DNA of 64,000 bases from Ferrovibrio sp964218355 (GCF_964218355.1 NZ_CAXPMC010000021.1:248001-312000), one strand, 5' to 3'; shown: positions 27,832 to 37,269, counted from the stretch's first letter. Program-made: numbers and translations. Notes: a model not told the origin generated them from the sequence alone.

Positions 27832-28134
27832 TCAGATCGATTCCTTCAGCACCTTGCTGGCGCGGAAGGCAACCTTCTTGGAAGCCTTGATCTTGATCGG
27901 CTCGCCGGTCTGCGGGTTGCGGCCCATGCGGGCAGCGCGCTTGCGGACCTGCAGGATGCCGAGGTCGCCCATACGGACGCGCTCGCCCTTCTTCAGCGAC
28001 TTGGTCACGGCGGCGAAAAACTCGTCAAACAGGGCGACGGTCGACTTCTTCTGCAGCTCGTGCTTCTCGGCCAGCGTCGAGGCGATCTGCTTCGCGGTCA
28101 CGGTGACCGTCTTGGTTGCGGCCGCTTTAGCCAT
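27832..28134 (-). CDS. HU family DNA-binding protein
   Basis: 100 residues. The N-terminal helical part (VTAKQIASTLAEKHELQKKSTVALFDEFFAAV) forms the dimer. The DNA-bending arm carries GRNPQTGEPIKIKASKKV, the HU/IHF signature with the intercalating proline (RNP). The N-terminus is slightly longer than in E. coli HU, with MAKAAATKTV before the first helix. It compacts and bends DNA without strong sequence preference. It is a single-gene unit with its own terminator; the promoter must lie in the 205-base gap upstream. Confidence 0.95.
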   Translation of the reverse strand: MAKAAATKTVTVTAKQIASTLAEKHELQKKSTVALFDEFFAAVTKSLKKGERVRMGDLGILQVRKRAARMGRNPQTGEPIKIKASKKVAFRASKVLKESI

Positions 28135-28246
28135 TGGTCTCTCTCCTCAGAAAAGATGCGTCAGATGCTTGTTATTGAGCGAATCGGGATGTTGTCCCGA
28201 ATCCTGCATAGCACCGCCCGGGGCGCTTGCCCATCGGCCAATGCGG

Positions 28247-28272
28247 AAAAAACCGCTAGACATGCGGCTTTT
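28247..28272 (-). terminator. Rho-independent terminator after the MFS gene
   Basis: On the minus strand AAAGCCGC, loop ATGTCTA, then GCGGTTTT and further T make an eight-pair stem (one G-U) ending in six T residues. It is placed about 68 bases beyond the MFS stop. The near-symmetric flanks could also end plus-strand transcription. Confidence 0.75.
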
Positions 28273-28339
28273 CGCAACCGGGGGCGAATCGGGCCGCCAA
28301 CCATGCGGGTTTGCGGCCTTCTTCCGGTCGGCGGCGCCG

Positions 28340-29539
28340 TCAGACCCGCATCTGGCGGGCTTTCATGGCCAGCGCGAAACTGGCCACTGCCAGCAGACCG
28401 CTGCCCAGCATGGTCCAGATCATGGGATACTGGCTGGGGTCGATATCCTGGCCATAACCGACCAGAACGGCCGCCGCCGCACCAATCAGCATCTGCAGGG
28501 CCCCGGACAGCCCGGCCGCAGCGCCGGCGGCCCGCGGGTTGACCGATATCGCCCCGGCAGTGCCATTCGGCAGGGTCAGGCCATTCGACAGGGCGACCAC
28601 CATCATCGGCAGGAACAGCGCCGGCAGGCTCAGCAGGCCGAACCAGCCGGTGGTCGCCAAGATCACGACCCCGGCCAGGCCGACCACCGCGCCGGCGGCA
28701 ATCATACGGTCGATCCCGAAACGCACCGAGAAGCGTCCGGTCAGGAAATTGCCGCCGATATAGCCAAGCGAGACCAGCATGAACCACAGGCCGTAGCTGG
28801 AAGGAGGCTCGCCCAGCACTGTCACCACCACAAAGGGGGCGCCGGCGATAAAGGCAAAGAACACTCCCGATGTGAATGCCGTCTGCAGCGCATAACCGCA
28901 GAAGGCTGCCGAGCGCAGAAGTCCGGCATAGCCCCGCAACAGGCTTCCCACCCCCTCGCCGCCGCCACGGACGGAATTGGTTTCCGGTAGCAGGATCGCC
29001 ACCGGCCCCAGCACCAGCAGTCCGGCCAGCGCACAGAAGGCAAAACTGGCCCGCCAGCCGAACAGGTCGTCCAGCAGGCCGCCAAGAGCCGGGGCGAACA
29101 TCGGCGCCAGAGCCATGGCCGTGGTGACATAGCCGATCATTGCCGCAGAATGGTCGCGGTCATAGAGATCGCGGATGATCGCCCGTCCCAGTACGAGCCC
29201 GGAACAGCCGCCGATCGCCTGCAGCATGCGGCCAAGCATCAGAATTTCGATGGTTTCCGCCAGCGTGCAGATCACGCTGCCGCCAAGGAACAGGATCAAT
29301 CCACACAGCAATGGCGGCCGGCGGCCGTAACGGTCGCTGAGCGGCCCGTAGACCAGCTGCGCAACGCTGAGGCCGACCAGGAAAAAGGTCAGGGTCAGCT
29401 GCACGGTGCCGTAATCGACGCCAAACTGGCGGGCCAGCCCCGGCATCGATGGCATGAAGATGTTCAGGGCCATCGGCCCGAGGGCCGACATGGCAACCAG
29501 AACCGGAAGAAAGGAGCGCCGGATGGCGGGACTGGACAT
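28340..29539 (-). CDS. Bcr/CflA family multidrug efflux MFS transporter
   Basis: 399 residues with 12 predicted membrane helices. Family signatures include the first-helix MSALGPMALNIFMPSMP, the motif-A loop GPLSDRYGRRPPLLCGL between helices 2 and 3, and RAIIRDLYDRDHSAAMIGYV after helix 4 (typical of Bcr/CflA drug:H+ antiporters). It probably exports antibiotics or other toxic compounds. It lies 98 bases after the sulfatase-like gene on the same strand, so it may be read from that operon or from its own promoter in the gap. It is followed by a terminator. Confidence 0.9.
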   Translation of the reverse strand: MSSPAIRRSFLPVLVAMSALGPMALNIFMPSMPGLARQFGVDYGTVQLTLTFFLVGLSVAQLVYGPLSDRYGRRPPLLCGLILFLGGSVICTLAETIEILMLGRMLQAIGGCSGLVLGRAIIRDLYDRDHSAAMIGYVTTAMALAPMFAPALGGLLDDLFGWRASFAFCALAGLLVLGPVAILLPETNSVRGGGEGVGSLLRGYAGLLRSAAFCGYALQTAFTSGVFFAFIAGAPFVVVTVLGEPPSSYGLWFMLVSLGYIGGNFLTGRFSVRFGIDRMIAAGAVVGLAGVVILATTGWFGLLSLPALFLPMMVVALSNGLTLPNGTAGAISVNPRAAGAAAGLSGALQMLIGAAAAVLVGYGQDIDPSQYPMIWTMLGSGLLAVASFALAMKARQMRV

Positions 29540-29637
29540 TGGCTTTTCTTGTCAGGGCGGTGTGCCGCCCCGCGGACGGGAAGAGCTGATATAGCGCCCT
29601 TCCCCCGTTTTACCAAGCCCGCCGGCCCGGCTGCCGG

Positions 29638-31176
29638 TCAGCGCCGGCTTTCGAGCCCGTGCGGGCTGGCGCGGTAGCCGGTCAGGGTCTTGTCCGCATA
29701 ACGCAGCCGCCAGTCCAGCATCTTTTGGGCATACTCCATGATCCTAGCCGCATAAGCCGGATCACCGGCCATGTTGTACAGCTGGCCCGGATCTTTCTTC
29801 AGATCGAAGAACAACGGCGGCAGGGCAGCAAAATGCACATACTTGTAGCTTTCATCCTGCACCACGGCGAGAGAGCTGTGATCCATTGCCGTGCCCAGCA
29901 CGCCTTCCGGCTTCGAATAGAAGATATCCCGGAAATCGAACTCGTAATGCACTTCGGTGCGCCAGCCGGCCGGTACGCTGCCATAGGTGAAATCGAGCAG
30001 CGAGCGGCCATCGCACTGACGTGGAATATCAGCACCGATCCATTCCAGGATGGTCGGCATGGTGTCGATTGTCTCGGTGAATCGGTCAACGATCTCGCCA
30101 CGGGTGACGTCGGCCGGGCGATCCGGGTTGCGAATGATCATCGGAATGCGGAAGCTGGCATCGAAATACGCCAGCTTGCCGAGCAGATAATGATCGCCGA
30201 GCTGCTCGCCGTGGTCACAGGTGAAGATGATCAGGGTATCATCCCATTGGCCGCTCTGCTTCAGATAGTCGAAGACACGGCCCAGATGATCGTCGATCTC
30301 GGTCATCAGTCCGAAATAGGTGGCGCGCATGATGCGCACTTCCTCTTCGCTCATGGCCGATCCCAACCCGTCAGCCCCCTGGAAGAAGCCACGCTGGTTG
30401 ACATTGTCGATGTAGAATTTGTGCAGGGGGTGGCTGGCCGCCGCCTCGCTGGCAGTGGCTGCCCGCACCGGCGGCGCCATATCGGCCGGGTCATACATGC
30501 TGTTATAGGGCTCCGGCGCGATATAGGGCGGGTGCGGACGGTAATAGCCCAGATGCAGGAACCAGTTGCGGTTATTCGCGCCCTGCAGGTAGGTGAGTGC
30601 GCGCTCGGTGAACCAGGCGGTATCTGACAGCTCCTTCGGCAGCCGCCCGGCTGCGCGTGTCGCGCCCGGTTCACCGTCGGCCGGCCGCCAGACATCTTCC
30701 GGGTTCTCAGGCAGCCTGTAGCCCTTCGAGGCAATCCAGGCGAAGTAGGCTTCCTTGTAAGGCTCGAAAGCGCCCACCGGGCGGAAGCCGTCCATGATAT
30801 CACCCAGCACGAAGAAGCGGGGATCGTTCGGGCCGGTGGTCCGCGGATCTGGTGTTGTCGTCGTATAACCGATCAGCGCCGGATCGTAGCCGTTCCGGCG
30901 CAGCTCGAGGCCCAGATTGGTGAAACGCGCATCGAGCGGAATGGTGTTCTGCACCGCGCGATGGGTCATCTGGTACAATCCGGTCAGCAGCGAGGCGCGC
31001 GCCGGGCCGCAGGGCACTGCCTGGGTGAAGTGATTGCGGAAGGTCACGCCCTCACGACACAGCATGTCAAGATTGGGCGTCTTCAGCCCCGGCGTGCCGA
31101 GATGGGACAGGATGTCGCCGCGCCACTGGTCGACGACGATCAGCAGGATATTCTTGCGTCTGTTCTGGTCTGTCAT
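29638..31176 (-). CDS. Phosphonate monoester hydrolase / sulfatase-superfamily enzyme
   Basis: 512 residues from the ATG at 31176. The formylglycine site is CGPAR at residues 56-60, so Cys56 would be converted to formylglycine. Metal ligands include D16 (VVDQWRGD) and the FTCDHGEQLGDH segment near residue 320. TGLYQMTHRAVQNTIPLD, YTTTTPDPRTT and the C-terminal YEFDFRDIFY and KYVHFAALPPLFFDLK strongly resemble the Rhizobium phosphonate monoester hydrolase group, which cleaves phosphonate monoesters, phosphodiesters and aryl sulfates. No signal peptide, hence cytoplasmic. It is the last gene of a dipeptide-type ABC operon, 19 bases after the permease, implying that it acts on the imported compound. 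Confidence 0.88.
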   Translation of the reverse strand: MTDQNRRKNILLIVVDQWRGDILSHLGTPGLKTPNLDMLCREGVTFRNHFTQAVPCGPARASLLTGLYQMTHRAVQNTIPLDARFTNLGLELRRNGYDPALIGYTTTTPDPRTTGPNDPRFFVLGDIMDGFRPVGAFEPYKEAYFAWIASKGYRLPENPEDVWRPADGEPGATRAAGRLPKELSDTAWFTERALTYLQGANNRNWFLHLGYYRPHPPYIAPEPYNSMYDPADMAPPVRAATASEAAASHPLHKFYIDNVNQRGFFQGADGLGSAMSEEEVRIMRATYFGLMTEIDDHLGRVFDYLKQSGQWDDTLIIFTCDHGEQLGDHYLLGKLAYFDASFRIPMIIRNPDRPADVTRGEIVDRFTETIDTMPTILEWIGADIPRQCDGRSLLDFTYGSVPAGWRTEVHYEFDFRDIFYSKPEGVLGTAMDHSSLAVVQDESYKYVHFAALPPLFFDLKKDPGQLYNMAGDPAYAARIMEYAQKMLDWRLRYADKTLTGYRASPHGLESRR

Positions 31177-31195
31177 GGTTCTTAGGGGGTTGTGG

Positions 31196-32101
31196 TTAGC
31201 GAAGGGTGGGGTCCAACCGGTCGCGCAGCCAGTCGCCGACAATGCTGATCGATAGGGTCGTCAGCACGATCACCACACTGGGCGCAAGCAAGATCCAGGG
31301 CGCACGGGTGATATATTCACGCCCATAGCCCACCATATTGCCGAGCGAAGTCAGCGGCGGCTGCACGCCAAGCCCAAGGAAGGACAGGCCGCTTTCCAGC
31401 AGGATGATTTCCGGGAAGGTCAGGGTCATCGACACGATCAGGGTGGACGCGATGTTGGGCAGAACGTGCCGCCCGTAGATACGCCAGCTGCCCGCACCAA
31501 GCTGGCGCACAGCGGCCGCATAGCCCTGTTCGTTGGCCGAGAGGGTCAGGCCGCGGGCGATACGCGCATATCGCTCCCAGGAGTGGAACCCCATCAGGAT
31601 CACGAACAGGGTGAGGCTGTTGCCGAAGAAGGCAAGCACCGCCAGCGCGATGATCATGAAGGGCATGCTGGCCTGGAAGTCGATCAGCATCAGGATTACC
31701 GCTTCGGTGCGGCCACGGAAATGCGCCGCCAGGATACCGAGACTGGTACCCAGCGTCGCCGCAATCAGCGTGCCGAAAAAGGCGATCAGCAGGCTGAGCC
31801 GGATCGAGACGATCAGCCGGGACAGTACGTCACGCCCCAGTTCATCCGTTCCCAGTGCGTGGTTCAGCGGTCCGCCGAACCCCAGAGGCGGCTGCAGGCG
31901 GGCCTTCAGATCGAAAGCCGTGAACGAATAGGGCGCCAGCAGATCAGCGCCCAGTGCGATGACCAGCATGGCACCGATCCAGGCCAGCGCCGCGATGGTC
32001 ATCGGCGGCCATGCTTCGAAGAAGCGGGCTGCACGGCTGCGCAGTTGCGGCTCCGCGCTTCCGTGATCCTGCACCGGTGCGGAAGTCGTGATGTCCGTCA
32101 T
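31196..32101 (-). CDS. Dipeptide/oligopeptide-type ABC permease (DppC-like)
   Basis: 301 residues with six helices. The N-terminal OppC/DppC region (WIGAMLVIALGADLLAPYSFTAFDLKARLQPP) is followed by HALGTDELGRDVLSRLI, the DppC hallmark. The EAA coupling loop is YAAAVRQLGAGSWRIYGRHVLPNI and the tail ends in GDWLRDRLDPTLR. It pairs with the DppB-like gene upstream (14 bases apart). Confidence 0.93.
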   Translation of the reverse strand: MTDITTSAPVQDHGSAEPQLRSRAARFFEAWPPMTIAALAWIGAMLVIALGADLLAPYSFTAFDLKARLQPPLGFGGPLNHALGTDELGRDVLSRLIVSIRLSLLIAFFGTLIAATLGTSLGILAAHFRGRTEAVILMLIDFQASMPFMIIALAVLAFFGNSLTLFVILMGFHSWERYARIARGLTLSANEQGYAAAVRQLGAGSWRIYGRHVLPNIASTLIVSMTLTFPEIILLESGLSFLGLGVQPPLTSLGNMVGYGREYITRAPWILLAPSVVIVLTTLSISIVGDWLRDRLDPTLR

Positions 32102-32115
32102 GGCCTCCCCTTCCC

Positions 32116-33045
32116 TCAGGCATGGCCGCGGCTGCGACGCAGCCGCGGATCCAGCCAGCCATAGGCGATATCAACGACCAGATTGGCAGCCACCATGGAC
32201 AGCGCGATGGCCAGCAGGATCGCCTGCACCACCGCGAGGTCACGGTTCGACACCGCTGCCACCAGCAGACGGCCGACACCGGGCCAGGCGAAGACACTCT
32301 CCACCACCACGGCGCCGGCGATCAGGCTGCCGATCATGAAACCGATGATGGTGACGGTCGGGATCGCGGCATTGGGCAGGGCGTGGTCTGCGATCACCCG
32401 CCGCCACGGCACGCCCTTGGCCGAAGCAGTCCGTATATAGGGCTGACCGAGCACTTCCAGCATCGCCGACCGGGTGAATCTGGCCAGCACGGCGGCACCG
32501 GCAGCGCCCAGCGTGACAATCGGCAGGATTGCATGCTGCCAGCTTTCACTGCCGCCGGAGGGCAGCCAGCCGAGCTGAACGGCGAAAATCAGCACCAGCA
32601 CCAATGCGAGAACAAAACTCGGCACCGTGAAGCCCGCCACCGAAACCATCATGGTCAGGCGGTCGATCATCGAGTTCCGGTGCAAAGCCGCAAACACGCC
32701 GGCCGGAATACCGACAAACAGCTTGATCAGCAATGCCGGCAGCGTAATTGCCAGCGTCATCGGCACCCGTTCCAGCACCAGTTCGATCGCTGGCCGGCCA
32801 TCGCGCATCGAATTGCCGAAATCGCCGCTCAGCGCCTTGATCGCGTAGGCGGCATATTGCTCCCAGATGGGCCGGTCGAGCCCCCAGGACCTGCGGAAGG
32901 CTTCGATCGCCTCCGGCGGGGCATCCACCGAGAGAATCAACATTGCCGGATCGCCCGATAGCCGCAGCACCACGAAGGCAAAGGTGACGACAAAGGCGAT
33001 GGTCAGTGCGGCACGAGCCAGGCGGGTGGTGATGAAGAAGAGCAT
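32116..33045 (-). CDS. Dipeptide/oligopeptide-type ABC permease (DppB-like)
   Basis: 309 residues with six helices. It begins FFITTRLARAALTIAFVVTFAFVVLRLSGDPA, the DppB N-terminal pattern. The EAA loop reads YIRTASAKGVPWRRVIADHALPNA, and VVESVFAWPGVGRLLVAAVSNRD is the conserved C-terminal motif. It starts 29 bases after the second ATPase gene. With the DppC-like subunit it forms the channel for a solute that the phosphonate-hydrolase-like enzyme may process. Confidence 0.93.
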   Translation of the reverse strand: MLFFITTRLARAALTIAFVVTFAFVVLRLSGDPAMLILSVDAPPEAIEAFRRSWGLDRPIWEQYAAYAIKALSGDFGNSMRDGRPAIELVLERVPMTLAITLPALLIKLFVGIPAGVFAALHRNSMIDRLTMMVSVAGFTVPSFVLALVLVLIFAVQLGWLPSGGSESWQHAILPIVTLGAAGAAVLARFTRSAMLEVLGQPYIRTASAKGVPWRRVIADHALPNAAIPTVTIIGFMIGSLIAGAVVVESVFAWPGVGRLLVAAVSNRDLAVVQAILLAIALSMVAANLVVDIAYGWLDPRLRRSRGHA

Positions 33046-33074
33046 GGCGGGTTCGCTGGTTTCTTCTATCCGGG

Positions 33075-34073
33075 TCAGGCGGCGGCGACAGCGGTGTTGC
33101 TGTCGGCGAAATGGCAGGCCACATGCCGGCCATCGGACAGCGGTTTGAGGGCCGGCACGCTTTGGGCACAGAGGCTCTGCGCGCGGCTGCAGCGGCTGCG
33201 GAAGGTGCAGCCGGATGGCGGGTCGACCGGGTCAGGCGGATCCCCCTCCAGCAGACTGATATCTGCCTGGCGCCGCGCCACGGTCGGAATCGCTGCCAGC
33301 AGTGCTCGGGTATAGGGATGCTGCGGCGCATGGAACAGAGCTTCGGCTTCTCCATATTCGACAATACGGCCGAGATACATGACCGCCACCTCGTGGCTGA
33401 TCTGTCGCACCACCCTGAGATCATGGCTGATGAACACGTAGGCGAGTCCCAGCCGTTCCTGCAGGTCGAGCAGAAGATTGACCACCTGGGCCTGAATCGA
33501 GACATCCAGGGCGGAGATCGGTTCGTCGCAGACCAGCAGCCGCGGTTCGAGGATCAGGGCTCGGGCCAGCACCACACGCTGGCGCTGGCCGCCAGACAGC
33601 TCATGCGGATAGCGCGGCCCGTGATGGGCCTGCAGGCCCACAGCCTCCATCACCTCGGCAACACGCCGTGCGTGTTCCGCTGACGGCATGGCCGGATGGT
33701 GGATTTCCAGCGCCTCGCCGATCTGCTTGGCCACCGGAAGCCGGCGATCGAGTGCACCGAGCGGGTCCTGATAAACCATCTGCATCAGCTGGCGCTGGGC
33801 CCGCCACTCCGTAGTACCGGCACGGGCCAGTGGCTGGCCATCGAACCGCACCGTACCAGCGGTCGGCTCCATCAGCCCGAGCAGCAGCCGGCCAGTCGTC
33901 GATTTTCCACAACCGGACTCGCCGACCAGTCCGAGGGTGCGCCCTGGCATCACGGTCAGCGAAATCCCGTCCACTGCCCGCAGCAGGGCCTTGCGGCTGC
34001 GCGGCCAGTTACCATGGCGGATCGCGAAATGGCGCGCCAGATTTCTGGCTTCGAGCAAAGGACGAACCGTCAT
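33075..34073 (-). CDS. Dipeptide-type ABC ATP-binding protein (DppF-like)
   Basis: 332 residues. It has Walker A GESGCGKSTTGRLL, Q-loop MVYQDPLGALD, signature LSGGQRQRVVLARAL, Walker B LLVCDEPISALD and the H-loop FISHDLRVVRQISH. The C-terminal oligo/dipeptide extension with DPPSGCTFRSRCSRAQSLC follows, whose cysteines in some homologues bind a 4Fe-4S cluster. The start overlaps the stop of the DppD-like gene as ATGA. Confidence 0.94.
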   Translation of the reverse strand: MTVRPLLEARNLARHFAIRHGNWPRSRKALLRAVDGISLTVMPGRTLGLVGESGCGKSTTGRLLLGLMEPTAGTVRFDGQPLARAGTTEWRAQRQLMQMVYQDPLGALDRRLPVAKQIGEALEIHHPAMPSAEHARRVAEVMEAVGLQAHHGPRYPHELSGGQRQRVVLARALILEPRLLVCDEPISALDVSIQAQVVNLLLDLQERLGLAYVFISHDLRVVRQISHEVAVMYLGRIVEYGEAEALFHAPQHPYTRALLAAIPTVARRQADISLLEGDPPDPVDPPSGCTFRSRCSRAQSLCAQSVPALKPLSDGRHVACHFADSNTAVAAA

Positions 34074-35128
34074 GCGGAAATCTCGGTGCGGCGCAGCACC
34101 GGCATATCCGCGACATTGGCCGGCTGCGGCTGCCGGTGATGCGCAACCAGTGCTTCCGGGGCATATCGCGGACGGAAACAGAGCACGCGCTCATGTCCGG
34201 TAATCGGGATATCCGGCGGAGCCATGTGATGGCAGGCCGTCTCGGCCTCCCCACAGCGTGGAGCGAAGGCGCAGCCGGCCGGCAGATTCCAGGGCTCCGG
34301 CACACTGCCGGGGATGGCGGCCAGCCGTTCGCGCGGCCCGTCCAGTGCCGGCAGCGCGGCCAGCAGCCCGCGGGTATAAGGATGCCGCGGCCGCTCGAAC
34401 AGATGTGCGGCTGCAGCCGTTTCGACCAGCCGACCGGCATACATGACGCAGACCCGCTCGACATTCTCGGCCACCACGCCGAGATCATGGCTGATCAGCA
34501 CCATGGCCATGCCGCTGTCGCGACGAATTTCCTGCAGCAGCCGCAGAATCTGCGCCTGCACCGTGGCATCAAGCGCAGTGGTGGGTTCGTCGGCGATCAG
34601 CAGATCCGGCTCGCCGGCCAGCGCCATCGCGATCATCACCCGCTGGTTCATGCCGCCGGACATCTCGTGTGGATAATCCTGCAGCCGGCGACGCGCATTG
34701 GCGATGCCGACGCGATCAAGCAGCCGACCGGCCTCGGCTTCGCCTGCAGCGCCGGTCAGGCCGCGATGCAGCCGCAGTGCCTCGCCGATCTGGCGGCCGA
34801 TCCGCATCACCGGATTGAGGCTGGAGGACGGGTCCTGGAAAATCATGGCAACCCGGCGGCCGCGAACCGCATCGAGCTGACGGCCGGCAACGCCGATCAG
34901 TTCCATACCGTCCAGTTTCACAGAACCACGGATGCGCGCCCGCCCCGGCAGCAGGCCGAGTGCCGCCAGCCAGGTGACGCTCTTGCCCGAACCGGACTCA
35001 CCGACCAGGCCGAGAGCCTCGCCAGGCGCAACATCCAGGTCGATTCCATGCAGGGCCCGGGTGACGTGACGGCCCTGATCGAAATCGACCGTCAGCCCGC
35101 GCATCTGGACAAGGGGGGTAATTGTCAT
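34070..35128 (-). CDS. Dipeptide-type ABC ATP-binding protein (DppD-like)
   Basis: 352 residues from the ATG at 35128 (MTITPLVQMRGL); the longer reading begins in the gap without support. It has Walker A GESGSGKSVTWLAAL, Q-loop MIFQDPSSSLNP, signature MSGGMNQRVMIAMAL, Walker B LLIADEPTTALDATVQ and H-loop LISHDLGVVAENVE. The Cys-containing C-terminal extension LPAGCAFAPRCGEAETAC is present. With the DppF-like subunit it forms the hetero-dimeric motor of the importer. It lies 66 bases after the binding-protein gene. Confidence 0.94.
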   Translation of the reverse strand: MTITPLVQMRGLTVDFDQGRHVTRALHGIDLDVAPGEALGLVGESGSGKSVTWLAALGLLPGRARIRGSVKLDGMELIGVAGRQLDAVRGRRVAMIFQDPSSSLNPVMRIGRQIGEALRLHRGLTGAAGEAEAGRLLDRVGIANARRRLQDYPHEMSGGMNQRVMIAMALAGEPDLLIADEPTTALDATVQAQILRLLQEIRRDSGMAMVLISHDLGVVAENVERVCVMYAGRLVETAAAAHLFERPRHPYTRGLLAALPALDGPRERLAAIPGSVPEPWNLPAGCAFAPRCGEAETACHHMAPPDIPITGHERVLCFRPRYAPEALVAHHRQPQPANVADMPVLRRTEISA

Positions 35129-35194
35129 GCCGCCTCGCTGTCTGGAAAAGAAAGGCCGCGGCGGGATGTCACCATCCCGCCACGTTACAGGCAA

Positions 35195-36832
35195 TCAGCT
35201 GATCTTGAAATTATGGTCGCGGAAATCCATGGCAAAAGCCGGCGCTGACTTCCACTGGATATCCTTGCGCTTCGCCGTGAAGGTGGCGTTCTGATGCAGC
35301 ACCGTGTAGGCGGGGTCTTCGCGCTCGCAGATTTCCAGCATGCGTCTGAACATGGCCTTGCGCCTGCCCATGTCGACCTCGGTTTCCATGGCCACAGACA
35401 GCTTGTTCATCTCGTCATTCGACCATTCCTTGGCCTGCTGCTGCTGGCCATTCGGGCCATGCTGGTTGACGATCGAGGAAACCGGATCGGTGAAGGGCGC
35501 GCTGTTCGACCAGTCGCGCACCGCACGCTGCCCGTTATTCTCGAAAATCTGCTGCCAGTTTTCCTTCATTTCGATCTGTACGTTCAGGCCAGCCTGGCGC
35601 CACATTTCGAGCAGGATCTGCGCGGTTGACACCTGGTTGGTGTAGTAGTTGTTGAGCACGCGGAACGGGATCGGATCGCCCTTATATCCTGCCGCCTTCA
35701 CCAAATCCTTGGCCTTCTGCGGATTGAATTCCGGTACCGTCCAGCCCTCGACGAACATCGGGCCGTAGAATTCCCACTGCAGGCCGGCTGGCACCCGGGT
35801 ACGCCCAGCCCACAGGCTGTCGACGATCGCCTGACGGTCGATCGCATGGGTCAGGGCCTGGCGGATGCGCGGATCGATCAGCTGCGGATGGTGTTTGTCG
35901 AACACGGTCAGACGGTGATTGGCGATTAGGCCGCCCTGCACTTCGAATTTGGCATTCTTCTCGATGCCCGGGATCTGGTCCGGCGGCATGTCGCAGATGA
36001 AGTCGAACTGCCCAGAAAACAGGCCGTTGACGCGGCTGGCAATCTCGGGGACGACCATCATGCGCACGGTCTCGAGCGGCGGCCGACCGCCCCAGTATTC
36101 GTCATGGGCTTCGAGAATCAGCTCTTGATCCGGTTTGAATTCGCGCACCTTGTAGGGGCCGGTGGTTATCGGCTTGCGTGCCCAGTCGATCCAGGTCTTG
36201 GCTTCCTCGAAGCCGCGGCGTGAAATGATCTCGCTGCCATAGCGGGCAATGCGGCCCTCCATGGTGACATCCGGTGTGCGGTTGACGAAACGCACCGTGT
36301 ATTTGTCGACTGCCTCGACCTTTTCCAGCGCCGGCCACGAGCGCTTGGCCACGGCCATTACTTCCGGCGGCAGTGCTTTGCCCTCGATACTGTCGCGCAC
36401 CACCACGTTGGCAAACAGCGTCTTGTTGCTGCTGATGTCGTAATCGGGACCGAACATGCGTTCGCGGCTGAATGTGAAGACAACATCGTCGGCGGTCATT
36501 TCGTCGCCGTTGTGGAACTTAACGCCGGGCCGCAGCGTCAGTTCGACGGTCCGCTCGTTGATGCGCTTCCAGGCCGTGGCGAGACCGGGGATCGGCTCCA
36601 TCTTGCCCTGGCGGTTGCGCATGATCAGACCTTCATAGAGGAAGGAGAAAGTGCGCTCGCCGACATTCGACTGCTCGCGCAGCGGTTCCAGCGAGGCGCT
36701 GTTGGAAATCTGCTGCACCGCGATGGTAATGCTCGGCCGCTTGCCGCCCTGGGCGATGGCGAACCGCGGCAGCGCAAGACTGCCGGCGGCGATGCCGGTT
36801 CCGATCAGGAAATTTCGGCGATGGATATGCAT
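35195..36832 (-). CDS. Dipeptide-type ABC substrate-binding protein, probable Tat substrate
   Basis: 545 residues. The N-terminus MHIHRRNFLIGTGIAAGSLALPRFAIAQ has a twin-arginine RRNFLIG motif and a cleavable hydrophobic stretch, so export folded through Tat is likely. The body is SBP_bac_5: TAWKRINERTVELTLRPGVKFHNGDEMTADDVVFTF near residue 85 and GPYKVREFKPDQELILEAHDEYWGG near residue 215 are the family signatures. It is the first gene of a six-gene operon (SBP, two ATPases, two permeases, hydrolase). The ligand may be a phosphonate or phosphodiester conjugate, inferred only from the neighbouring hydrolase. No promoter is assigned in the 251-base gap upstream. Confidence 0.93.
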   Translation of the reverse strand: MHIHRRNFLIGTGIAAGSLALPRFAIAQGGKRPSITIAVQQISNSASLEPLREQSNVGERTFSFLYEGLIMRNRQGKMEPIPGLATAWKRINERTVELTLRPGVKFHNGDEMTADDVVFTFSRERMFGPDYDISSNKTLFANVVVRDSIEGKALPPEVMAVAKRSWPALEKVEAVDKYTVRFVNRTPDVTMEGRIARYGSEIISRRGFEEAKTWIDWARKPITTGPYKVREFKPDQELILEAHDEYWGGRPPLETVRMMVVPEIASRVNGLFSGQFDFICDMPPDQIPGIEKNAKFEVQGGLIANHRLTVFDKHHPQLIDPRIRQALTHAIDRQAIVDSLWAGRTRVPAGLQWEFYGPMFVEGWTVPEFNPQKAKDLVKAAGYKGDPIPFRVLNNYYTNQVSTAQILLEMWRQAGLNVQIEMKENWQQIFENNGQRAVRDWSNSAPFTDPVSSIVNQHGPNGQQQQAKEWSNDEMNKLSVAMETEVDMGRRKAMFRRMLEICEREDPAYTVLHQNATFTAKRKDIQWKSAPAFAMDFRDHNFKIS

Positions 36833-37083
36833 GGGTCCCCTCCTGGTCTGCAGGCAAGTCTGCGGGTTGGCTGACTGCGGGGAACGCTAGGGCATGCTCC
36901 GTGACGCAATGGTGACGCGCACATGACCCGACCATGAACTCTGCCCGGCGACTCGCACGGTAACTGCACCTGTGGCCGAATTGTTGAGGACCGTTTCAGA
37001 TACGGAATGGCCTTGCATCCCGTGATCCGCACTCCCATGTCCGATATGCAGGGTTGAGGCAGACCAGTCATCAGGAGGCCGCC

Positions 37084-37269
37084 ATGCCACAGGAACAGAT
37101 CAAACGACCCGGGAAGCCGGCACTTTCCAGGCGACGCGCCAAGATTGCCGAACGCCGGAAGCAGGAGGATCAGCTGAATGCCGCGCTGCGCGATTCATTT
37201 CCGGCCAGCGACCCGGTCTCGATCAGCCAGCCGCCGCCCCATGCGCCGGAGGAGGTTGACAAGGCATGA
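37084..37269 (+). CDS. Small conserved protein with SFPASDP motif
   Basis: 61 residues from the ATG at 37084, six bases after AGGAGG. A very basic N-terminal half (KRPGKPALSRRRAKIAERRKQEDQ) precedes ALRDSFPASDPVSISQPPP. The DSFPASDPxxxxQP block recurs at the end of many short proteobacterial proteins of unknown function. No membrane segment or signal peptide. It stands alone, divergent from the dipeptide-type operon and convergent with the acyl-CoA synthetase fusion, with a 215-base gap after it in which I see no gene. Role unknown. Confidence 0.75.
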   Translation: MPQEQIKRPGKPALSRRRAKIAERRKQEDQLNAALRDSFPASDPVSISQPPPHAPEEVDKA

